The position numbers and the translations under genes are program-made. Positions 26,530-32,978 of a DNA stretch of 64,000 nucleotides are shown in pieces (the stretch's first letter is position 1; the number at the start of each line of letters is the position of its first letter). The notes beneath the pieces were generated by a model. That model ran no database searches and had not been told where the DNA came from. It saw only the letters and a list, made by a program, of their open reading frames with translations. This DNA is from Mucilaginibacter sp. SMC90 (GTDB lineage Bacteria; Bacteroidota; Bacteroidia; Sphingobacteriales; Sphingobacteriaceae): NCBI RefSeq assembly GCF_022811725.1, contig NZ_CP094527.1:2294001-2358000 (forward strand), read 5' to 3'.

Positions 26530-27143
26530 CTGTTTAAAAACTCGGTTATTGGTAAATTGTAATTGTTAGTTGCGCCCGGATAATTGAAATCTGTTTTGTC
26601 GACACCTCTAATCCGCGGACCAGATTGGCGGCTGCTTTTATTTTTCTCATTATAGCGCCAAAGCGGAAAGCCTTCGTGGTTGTCTTTTAAAAACTTTTCT
26701 ATATCATTGGCATAGGCATTTGCTATACTGCGCTGCTGCTGCACTAATTTTACTATCTCGGGTGACGAAAGGGCATCCCCATTATCATGGCGTTTAATTA
26801 CCGGGCCGGTTGCTGTATAGTGTACCGCGTCGTTTTCAATAAAGCGGGCAAAGGTGAAATAAATCAGGGCAGGGGCAAGGCCTTCGTACAAAACAATACG
26901 ACCATACTCGTCAAGGTATTCGCTACCGTTTAAAAGATCTTTATAAGCCTGAGGTGCATCGTCCTTTATAGTACCGTCATCGTTGCAATAGGTTATTAAT
27001 TGATAATATAAAGCATAACCTAAAAATGGTTTCAGATCCAGTTCCTGGGCTTTTTTAATGAATACTTTGAGGCGCTCGGGTTTAATATTTACGTTGATAT
27101 CCTCGTATTGCTGAAATATGGTTTGATTGATTAAATAGATCAT
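26508..27143 (-). CDS. Phage head-tail adaptor-like protein (DUF6712-like)
   Basis: 211 residues from the internal ATG (MIYLINQTIFQQY). The all-helical look (LKVFIKKAQELDLKPFLGYALYYQL, APALIYFTFARF) and location after the portal recall Bacteroidota phage proteins of the DUF6712 type, placed with head-completion proteins. The longer frame from 27221 reads through a palindromic repeat fragment and is rejected as a start. The end overlaps the tail fibre start by 22 nt. Confidence 0.65.
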   Translation of the reverse strand: MIYLINQTIFQQYEDINVNIKPERLKVFIKKAQELDLKPFLGYALYYQLITYCNDDGTIKDDAPQAYKDLLNGSEYLDEYGRIVLYEGLAPALIYFTFARFIENDAVHYTATGPVIKRHDNGDALSSPEIVKLVQQQRSIANAYANDIEKFLKDNHEGFPLWRYNEKNKSSRQSGPRIRGVDKTDFNYPGATNNYNLPITEFLNRWQTTKK

Positions 27144-27298
27144 AGCATGGCCTCGTAACCCCTTTGGGGGAGTTGAAAATGTTTGTTTATGATTGTGTTT
27201 ATTGATATTGGGGAGCCTCAAGTTGGAAGCCTTGAGGTTAAGTCAGGAATCAATTTTTTGATAGACTTAGAGCTTACAGCTAAAGACTTATGGCTTAA
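27144..27298. other. Gap with a palindromic-repeat fragment
   Basis: This 155-nt gap contains AACCCCTTTGGGGGAGTT (27157-27174), similar to half of the GC-rich repeats at 28648 and 30871. No gene is seen. Confidence 0.5.
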
Positions 27299-28582
27299 TC
27301 AAGGGCACATGGCTTCAGCTTCGGCTTGTTTAAAGCCATAGGCATATACCAAAGCCGCTATTTTGCTTTTTTGAGGAATAGCAGATTGCAGGAGCTCATT
27401 AATGCTGTTTCCTGCCTTAATACCCGGGGTGTCATCGGCTGCTATCGCTGTCACCGGTACAATGTTCCAGTTGTTGCCTGGATTTATATCCCTGTAAAAA
27501 CGACTAAAAATTTCGGCCAATGTTTCGGACAGGTCAATCCTGTCGGAGGCAGTATTATCATTAAATTCCAGAATTGCCTGTTTCTTTTCGCTGCCGTTGC
27601 TAAGCCCCGATGATTTTTCGGCATTGATCAACTCTTTGGGTACCGAAAAACCTTTGATGATGCGGGCCTCTACTGACCGCTCAGTAGTTTCAAAGAGCTT
27701 GTCGTTATTTTGAATAGGGTAGGCCTTGAATTCAGGCTTGGAGTTTTCGTCTTCATATTCAATTACAATGATCTTTTGTGCGCTTTTTGCTCCCTGGAAT
27801 GCACCGAGGTCTTTTTCAAGCTGTGATGGTATATTAATACCTGCGTATTCATCGGCATCGGTCCTGGTATTTTCGGCTTCTTCGCGGCGCGATTGCATAA
27901 AAAGCATCGTTGATGGCAGAAACCCGGTGGTTACTTCGCGGTTGTTGAAAATTTTGATCCCGGCTTCGGTTTCAAAATCTTCCCATACAGAATCGGCTTC
28001 AATCAGCGGGTAATCATCAACTTCAGGATTAGAATAAAACAACTGGCCTTTATAATTTTCCCATCCACCGGCAACGTGCACCTGTTCGCTAATTGCCTCC
28101 GGGTTGGGATCATACCTGTTTAAAAATGTGATCTTGCTGCGCATGATATTTTTCCAGGTTTTGCGGCCCCAGTCGCTATATAACGCATATTTATCAGCAG
28201 TTTCCGGGTTGTCGGAGTCGCCCATGCGGATGTCCTCGAATTTTACATAGCTTACTGATGTGATCCTGAAGCTGGCATTGTAATTTACATGAATACCGAA
28301 ACCTGTGAATAGCGCTTTATCGGTGGCCAAAGCTTTTAACAATTTAGCAATGGTTAAACCTTTGGAGTTGATCACCTGTTTGCCCAATTCCTTTTGCTCA
28401 AACCCATTGCCGGCTATGAATTTTGTGCGTTTATTCCAGCAGTCTTTTGCTGTTGGGGATCCGGCTACCAACTCCAGCATGCGCTGAGGATAAGCGTTAT
28501 CCAGGTCATAATTAAGGATACCATAGGTTTGATTTGGCCTTACCAGTATTCGCCGTTCAATTTGCGGGAGGTAGGTTTTCAT
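27299..28582 (-). CDS. Phage portal protein
   Basis: 427 residues. Recognised by family resemblance: an N-terminal part with AGSPTAKDCWNKRTKFIAGNGF, a middle KFEDIRMGDSD region, then KIFNNREVTTGFLPSTML and the C-terminal SVEARIIKGFSVPKELINAEKSSGLSNGSEKKQAILEF, typical of Bacteroidota phage portals (thread of DNA entry at the capsid vertex). It overlaps the following small gene's end by 4 nt (ATGA type) and lies next to capsid and tube genes. Confidence 0.8.
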   Translation of the reverse strand: MKTYLPQIERRILVRPNQTYGILNYDLDNAYPQRMLELVAGSPTAKDCWNKRTKFIAGNGFEQKELGKQVINSKGLTIAKLLKALATDKALFTGFGIHVNYNASFRITSVSYVKFEDIRMGDSDNPETADKYALYSDWGRKTWKNIMRSKITFLNRYDPNPEAISEQVHVAGGWENYKGQLFYSNPEVDDYPLIEADSVWEDFETEAGIKIFNNREVTTGFLPSTMLFMQSRREEAENTRTDADEYAGINIPSQLEKDLGAFQGAKSAQKIIVIEYEDENSKPEFKAYPIQNNDKLFETTERSVEARIIKGFSVPKELINAEKSSGLSNGSEKKQAILEFNDNTASDRIDLSETLAEIFSRFYRDINPGNNWNIVPVTAIAADDTPGIKAGNSINELLQSAIPQKSKIAALVYAYGFKQAEAEAMCP

Positions 28583-28827
28583 ATTGAACCTCCTTTGTCT
28601 AAGATTTCATATTCTGATAATTTACGCTTATTATCGGCCTGCTCTATAACTCCCCCTTCGGGGGGCCGGGGGGCAAACAATGCCGCTATATGCGGATATC
28701 GTTGTAAATACCATTCGGCCTCTTCGTCGCTTAAATTTTCATTGCTGTGAATGGCTGCCGAACCGGGTGCAAACTGGTGGCGGCCCGGTTTAAGGATGTA
28801 CTTTTTTTTCAGTGTGTCATTAGTCAT
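28579..28827 (-). CDS. Small phage protein, 82 aa, containing a translated palindromic repeat
   Basis: 82 residues. The N-terminus LKKKYILKPGRHQFAPGS and the segment SDEEAEWYLQRYPHIAALF resemble small proteins that precede portals in Bacteroidota phages. The part APRPPEGGVIEQ is encoded by the GC-rich palindrome at 28648-28677, which thus sits in frame inside the gene. The 3' end overlaps the portal start (ATGA). Its start codon lies in a GTCATTA repeat tract. Structural role unknown. Confidence 0.65.
   Translation of the reverse strand: MTNDTLKKKYILKPGRHQFAPGSAAIHSNENLSDEEAEWYLQRYPHIAALFAPRPPEGGVIEQADNKRKLSEYEILDKGGSI
28648..28677 (+). repeat. GC-rich palindromic repeat, copy in a coding sequence
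   Basis: CTCCCCCTTCGGGGGGCCGGGGGGC forms a tight CCCCC-TTC-GGGGG hairpin with a G-rich tail. The copy at 30871-30905 matches it on the opposite strand apart from a few bases; a partial copy is at 27157-27174. Confidence 0.7.
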
Positions 28828-28902
28828 TAGTCATTTGGTCATTAGTTTTAGGTTATAAAAAGAATCTTAATGGTCATTAGCCATTATAAAATGACTAATG
28901 AC
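28823..28902. repeat. GTCATTA heptamer tract with 14-bp inverted repeat
   Basis: GTCATTAGTCATTT at 28823-28836 is inverted perfectly at 28889-28902 (AAATGACTAATGAC). Between them are further GTCATTA copies. It occupies the gap before the probable tail tube gene. Confidence 0.7.
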
Positions 28903-28918
28903 CTCATGACACAATGAA

Positions 28919-29506
28919 TTATGCTGCAACCAATGCCTCAATAGCAGCTATGGTGCTGGCATATGTGGCGGTACCGGTTCCAGGAGCAATAGACACCGCA
29001 CGTGGTGGATAAGGCTCTTTCATTTTATCCGGGTTGGTAAGCTTTAATTTGTAACCGCCATCAAGCGACTCATCAGCGGCGTTACGTTCCGCGTCGGTAA
29101 GGATCAACCCGTTTACTGCACCAAAAAGCTCTATCGCCGAATCGCTTGAGTTATAGTTGTTAACTGTGATGGCACGTATCCTGCCATATCCCATGGCCAT
29201 AAGCTGCGCCTTAACCTCAACGGATAAACCGGCGATATTGAAATCGATCTCTTCGGTATAACGGGGGCCTACCTGGGTTTTGGTTAGTTTAGATGTTGTA
29301 TTGAAGCTGTTGTTTGTTCCTTCAAATTTGTAAACCTTCGCGTTGCTTACGGCAGTCAGGCCTTTAACAATAAGCGGATTGGTGGTATCATAAGTAAGTA
29401 CGATATCATCTGCATTAAAAATGTAGATCACATCCTCAATACCTGAGGTGATCGGCTCATCTGTGCCCAGGCTGAAACCGGCGTTTATTTTATTGTAAAT
29501 TGACAT
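28919..29506 (-). CDS. Probable phage major tail tube protein
   Basis: 195 residues, beta-rich, with N-terminal INAGFSLGTDEPITSGIEDVIYIFN and C-terminal LKLTNPDKMKEPYPPRAV. Size, beta composition and its position beside capsid and portal fit a tail tube subunit of a long-tailed phage, but I do not recognise a defining motif. Another possibility is a minor capsid decoration. The gap to the capsid gene holds a long inverted repeat. Confidence 0.55.
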   Translation of the reverse strand: MSIYNKINAGFSLGTDEPITSGIEDVIYIFNADDIVLTYDTTNPLIVKGLTAVSNAKVYKFEGTNNSFNTTSKLTKTQVGPRYTEEIDFNIAGLSVEVKAQLMAMGYGRIRAITVNNYNSSDSAIELFGAVNGLILTDAERNAADESLDGGYKLKLTNPDKMKEPYPPRAVSIAPGTGTATYASTIAAIEALVAA

Positions 29507-29536
29507 GGAGTTAGTTAGTGAATTAGTTAATGACTG

Positions 29537-29647
29537 AATTAGTGAGTTATTGAATTGGTAGGCTATTGAATCAGGAATTATTGAATGTTGATTTTAATTA
29601 TTGATGTTCTATGGAATCAACTCATTAATTCAATAACTCACTAATTC
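29537..29647. repeat. Perfect 21-bp inverted repeat between tube and capsid genes
   Basis: The segment 29537-29557 (starting GAATTAGTGAG) is the exact reverse complement of 29627-29647, and the match extends one base further outward. Around it the gap consists of AATTAGT/TATTGAAT words with a roughly 7-nt rhythm. The 69-nt loop can form a long hairpin in the mRNA between two structural genes. Confidence 0.8.
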
Positions 29648-29658
29648 AATAATTGATC

Positions 29659-30867
29659 TTACGCCGACAGGTAAAACAGCTCGTTGGCAAATTTGAAGTT
29701 TACGGCTGCTTTCATGCGCGCCTTCATACGCACCACGTTATCATTGGTGTAAGGCTTTAGGTAAACGGTTGATAGCTCGGAAGCATCACCCAAAAGGTCA
29801 ACACCAAGGAATAAGTTTGATGATCGTGCACCTAAAATGGTATTAGCCTGCCAGTGGTTCATAATCTGGAGCGGAATACCCAGGTAATCCATCTTTTTCA
29901 TATCCGTAAAGGCATTGATAACGTTGAGTGCTTTGTTGGCCTGTGCCTGGGCATAAGCGTAACCTACATGCAAAGGGATCTGTAAGTTAAAATCCTCCTG
30001 GATCCTGTCGGCAGGGTCAAGTTGGGCGTAAACGCTGCCCAGTACCTGTAAAACATTGCTTACGTTAATGTAGTTTACCGTAGCAGCAGTTGCAGTACCG
30101 CTAAAAGTTGCGGGTTTACGGCTGTTAACTTCGTTGTAATTGCGCACCAGTTTAAATGAAGTTGCGCTGGCAATCTGGATAAAATATGATTGGCCCTGAA
30201 TAGCTATGCCTGGCGCACCATTAGTCGTGTCCTTGCTGGTACCGGTAACACCTGTAATGGTAACAACGTCGCCATCGGCAAGGGTTGAAGTATCAGCTAC
30301 GGTTACAATGCCGTTTGCATCAATTGCTGTTGCCGCCAATGATGTTGCAGGTTTGCTTAAACCTACTTTATAAACTCCGGATGCCGCTGCAATAGAAGGA
30401 AGTAAACCAGGGAAATCAGCGGTAAAAGCTGCCTCCTTGGTGGCGCTCTTGCCAAGCCAGTACAAACGTTCGTTAGCTATCTGGATTTTAGTTAAATAGC
30501 GCTGTACCATAAAATCCGAAAGGTCGATTACGCCCTCGTAATCCATAAAGGCACCGGGTTTTAAGGCCTGGGCTTCCCAGCTTTGGGCAAGCTTATCCCA
30601 TTGTTCCTGTTTCATAAACTCGTAAACTACCGGGTCGAGATAGCTTTCGGTTTGGTGGGCAGTTGTACCCTGATCAGTAAAGATGCCCGATGGGTTTTGC
30701 AATACAACGTCGTCGTCAACATCAAGAATTACCTTGCGGGCTTTTACGTCGTTAATTACTGTGAGTAGGCCTCGTTTCACCGAATCGGCTTCGAGTAATG
30801 TGCTTGCCATAAATCCTGCCAGCGCTTCGCCGGCGTAGGTGTTGTTTGTAAATGTAAATTGAGCCAT
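29659..30867 (-). CDS. Phage major capsid protein
   Basis: 402 residues. The start (FTFTNNTYAGEALAGFMASTLLEAD), the helical DFMVQRYLTKIQIANERLYWLGK and the C-terminal LGVDLLGDASELSTVYLKPY match capsid proteins of Bacteroidota phages with an HK97-like fold. Residues about 175-275 (AATAIDANGIVTVADTS, FKLVRNYNEVN) look like an inserted beta-domain, perhaps surface-exposed. No delta-domain is visible, consistent with scaffolding from the neighbouring protease gene. A GC-rich hairpin lies 4 nt upstream of the start. Confidence 0.8.
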   Translation of the reverse strand: MAQFTFTNNTYAGEALAGFMASTLLEADSVKRGLLTVINDVKARKVILDVDDDVVLQNPSGIFTDQGTTAHQTESYLDPVVYEFMKQEQWDKLAQSWEAQALKPGAFMDYEGVIDLSDFMVQRYLTKIQIANERLYWLGKSATKEAAFTADFPGLLPSIAAASGVYKVGLSKPATSLAATAIDANGIVTVADTSTLADGDVVTITGVTGTSKDTTNGAPGIAIQGQSYFIQIASATSFKLVRNYNEVNSRKPATFSGTATAATVNYINVSNVLQVLGSVYAQLDPADRIQEDFNLQIPLHVGYAYAQAQANKALNVINAFTDMKKMDYLGIPLQIMNHWQANTILGARSSNLFLGVDLLGDASELSTVYLKPYTNDNVVRMKARMKAAVNFKFANELFYLSA

Positions 30868-30870
30868 AAA

Positions 30871-30905
30871 GTTTAGCCCCCCGGCCCCCTAAAGGGAGAG
30901 CTTTT
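30871..30905 (-). repeat. GC-rich palindromic repeat upstream of the capsid gene
   Basis: GTTTAGCCCCCCGGCCCCC followed by TAAAGGGAGAGC, the reverse-strand match to the copy at 28648-28677. It lies immediately before the capsid start, where a hairpin could affect translation or mRNA stability. Confidence 0.7.
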
Positions 30906-30981
30906 TAAACTGTTTTACTTATAGGGATAGTAAGGATGGGTTAATTAGATGCGATAAGGTTTAGGTGATATGTTGATTGGT

Positions 30982-32187
30982 TTAGGAAGCGATAGCTTTT
31001 TTAACCGCATTCTTGGCGATCTCGCTTTGTGGCGCGAAGAACGGAGCAGGTTCGGTATGGGCTTTATTGCTGCGTTTTGAACCTTCGGGCGTAAAGGTTG
31101 ATTTGATCTCGTTTTTTACCTCGGTACGTGTTTTTTGCAGACGATTGTTTGCTTCCTCAAGTGCATTGCGAGCCTCAGTTAGTAAAGCATTTTGCGCATG
31201 TAAACGGGCCTTTAGCTGTTGCATGCGGTTTTGTACATCTACAGGTTTTTTAGCTGCTTTAAATTTACTCTCAGGTAAATCCTCGTCGTCATCTTCTGCT
31301 TCAGATGCTTTTTCAGGATCGGCAGGTGTTACGCTTTGAATCTTTCCTTGTTTAATGTCCAGTTGTTTGCCATCGGCGCAGGTGTAAGTGTCGGAAATGG
31401 CCGGTGAAGTCATGTCTTCGTCCTGGTAAACTTCGGCACCTTCTTCAATTTGACCGCTGTGGTGCAGTGTGCCTTTATCGGTGATGGTTTGCTTGTTTAC
31501 CACTTTCTTAAAAAAGTTCATGATCTTGTCTAATATCGATGTAGTTTTCTCGATAAGTTCTTTGTTTTCGATGTTCATGCTGTTGTTATTTTTTATGTTT
31601 AAGATTTTGTTAATGCATCGCTGGTAAACCGCAGGAGCGGCGCTGGTATAATTTTTAATAAGGGCGCTGTTAGTGATCTCTGTGCTGTAATCCTCAACCT
31701 GGTCAATAAAACCCAGGTCAAGAGCCTGATCGGCTGTCATCCAAGTGACGGAGTTGATCAAGTTGTTTACCTTAACTCCGTCCAGGCCAGATTTGTCCAT
31801 GTAGATCTGCGCCAGGCGCTCCTGAACTACATTTAACATCTGCACATCTTTCAAAAGTTCATCGGCATTACCGCCGGTACCTACCATTGGTTTGTGGATC
31901 ATGAGCAGTGCATATTTGCTCATCACTACCTGCCGGCCGGCCATTGCCACAACAGAAGCTGCCGAGGCGGCCAGCGCATCAATATAAGTGGTAACCTTAC
32001 CGGGATGTTTTTTAAGCAGATCGTAAATGGCAATGGCATCAAATGCGCTGCCGCCTACCGAACTGATATGTACTTCAACGTCGCTGTCGGCTGCCGCCTC
32101 AAGCTGGGTTTGTATGTAAGCCGATGATAAGTTGCCTGAACCTATGCAGTCAGTTTCAGTGTCATATAAATAAATTTTGTAGCTCAT
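30982..32187 (-). CDS. ClpP-like prohead protease fused to a scaffold-like domain
   Basis: 401 residues. Residues 1-190 are a ClpP/S14-type serine protease: VHISSVGGSAFDAIAIY, the nucleophile region DALAASAASVVAMAG and the His in LMIHKPMVG, followed by WMTADQALDLGFID. Residues 200-400 are low-complexity and coiled-coil (QQLKARLHAQNALLTEARNALEEANN), suited to a scaffold. An in-frame ATG at 31578 (MNIENKEL) follows an A-rich leader and could start a free scaffold, as the Nu3 protein does inside lambda gene C. The protease would cleave scaffold and capsid during maturation. Confidence 0.85.
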   Translation of the reverse strand: MSYKIYLYDTETDCIGSGNLSSAYIQTQLEAAADSDVEVHISSVGGSAFDAIAIYDLLKKHPGKVTTYIDALAASAASVVAMAGRQVVMSKYALLMIHKPMVGTGGNADELLKDVQMLNVVQERLAQIYMDKSGLDGVKVNNLINSVTWMTADQALDLGFIDQVEDYSTEITNSALIKNYTSAAPAVYQRCINKILNIKNNNSMNIENKELIEKTTSILDKIMNFFKKVVNKQTITDKGTLHHSGQIEEGAEVYQDEDMTSPAISDTYTCADGKQLDIKQGKIQSVTPADPEKASEAEDDDEDLPESKFKAAKKPVDVQNRMQQLKARLHAQNALLTEARNALEEANNRLQKTRTEVKNEIKSTFTPEGSKRSNKAHTEPAPFFAPQSEIAKNAVKKAIAS

Positions 32188-32292
32188 ATTGGATTGTTGT
32201 TTTGTCCGAAAGTCGGTAAGTAAGAAAGTCCAAAAGTGGGACTGGGCTTATTATTTTGCCTGGAATAGCAGACGGTTTTTTGACGTCTTATA

Positions 32293-32306
32293 ATGCCGGT
32301 TGGCAT
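32293..32306. promoter_or_regulatory. Palindrome ATGCC-GGTT-GGCAT upstream of the protease gene
   Basis: 14-bp inverted repeat ATGCCGGTTGGCAT, 106 nt upstream of the protease start. It is one of four copies of ATGCC-N4-GGCAT in the window. Confidence 0.55.
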
Positions 32307-32341
32307 ACATCAAAGGTAGTGGTTATTGCTTGCTTTAATGG

Positions 32342-32357
32342 TGACAGTAGTTTGTCA
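32342..32357. promoter_or_regulatory. Palindrome TGACA-N6-TGTCA
   Basis: TGACAGTAGTTTGTCA in the gap upstream of the protease gene; related copies at 32493-32508 and 47281-47296. It may be an operator. Confidence 0.45.
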
Positions 32358-32492
32358 GTGGCTGCCTGAACCGGAATTTGTTGAATTATTTGAATGAATT
32401 GAAGTTGCCTTGGCTTGTTCTCATCATCAAGGATTTTTTTAGTTTCGGTGGATTGACATAACAAATGTCGGCACAAAATTCTTTTATTCTGG

Positions 32493-32508
32493 TGACAGTG
32501 TTTTGTCA
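32493..32508. promoter_or_regulatory. Palindrome TGACA-N6-TGTCA, second copy
   Basis: TGACAGTGTTTTGTCA, 13 nt beyond the stop of the 79-residue gene. The two copies in this gap lie 151 nt apart. Confidence 0.45.
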
Positions 32509-32520
32509 GCGGATGAATTT

Positions 32521-32760
32521 TTAAGCCGCTTTTTCAGAAAAGCAATTGAGCGCACGCCAGATAGTACGTTCATCTTTATTGAATTTGATTTCGGCCTCAA
32601 GTACTGCTTGGTTTTTAGAAATGCTACGTGTTTGTTGCTGTGCATTTACCCATAAATAAATTTCACGGTATACAAACACTTTGGTAGTGATGAACCCGGC
32701 CTTATACATGGCCGAGAATATACCCTCATCAAACAGGGTGTTGGCGATTTGAATATCCAT
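32521..32760 (-). CDS. Small hypothetical protein with helix-turn-helix-like end, 79 aa
   Basis: 79 residues; the C-terminal half (VLEAEIKFNKDERTIWRALNCF) resembles a helix-turn-helix. It stands between the tape measure and the protease genes, flanked by a heptamer tract on the 5' side and TGACA-N6-TGTCA on the 3' side. It may be a small regulator of the late genes, though this is only suggested by its shape and place. Confidence 0.5.
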   Translation of the reverse strand: MDIQIANTLFDEGIFSAMYKAGFITTKVFVYREIYLWVNAQQQTRSISKNQAVLEAEIKFNKDERTIWRALNCFSEKAA

Positions 32761-32763
32761 TTT

Positions 32764-32947
32764 GGTTAGAGTTTAGAGTTTAGAGTTTAGAGGTTAGATG
32801 TTAGAGGTTAGATGTTAGATGTTAGATGTTAGAGGTTAGAGTTTAGATGTTAGAGTTTAGAGTTTAGAGTTTAGAGGTTAGAGGTTAGAGGTTAGAGGTT
32901 AGAGGTTAGAGGTTAGAGGTTAGAGGTTAGAGGTTAGAGGTTAGAGG
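32764..32947. repeat. Tandem heptanucleotide repeat (TTAGAGG type)
   Basis: About 26 contiguous 7-nt units, mixing TTAGAGG, TTAGAGT and TTAGATG; the last eleven or so are nearly pure TTAGAGG. It fills the gap between the tape measure stop and the 79-residue gene. The near-identity of the last units suggests recent slippage. It is not a CRISPR: there are no spacers. Confidence 0.95.
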
Positions 32948-32978
32948 TATGTTTGCTGTGATAATTGGCATAGTTTAT

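Noticed and set aside
27144..27221. Longer N-terminus of the adaptor-like gene
   Set aside because: The added 26 codons pass through a GC-rich repeat fragment; the internal ATG gives a normal phage-type start.
32288..32476. 62-codon minus frame in the gap upstream of the protease
   Set aside because: It consists of regulatory-looking palindromes and has no family resemblance; likely non-coding.
32764..32947. CRISPR-like array
   Set aside because: The 7-nt units are contiguous with no spacers and no cas genes are nearby; it is a short tandem repeat.
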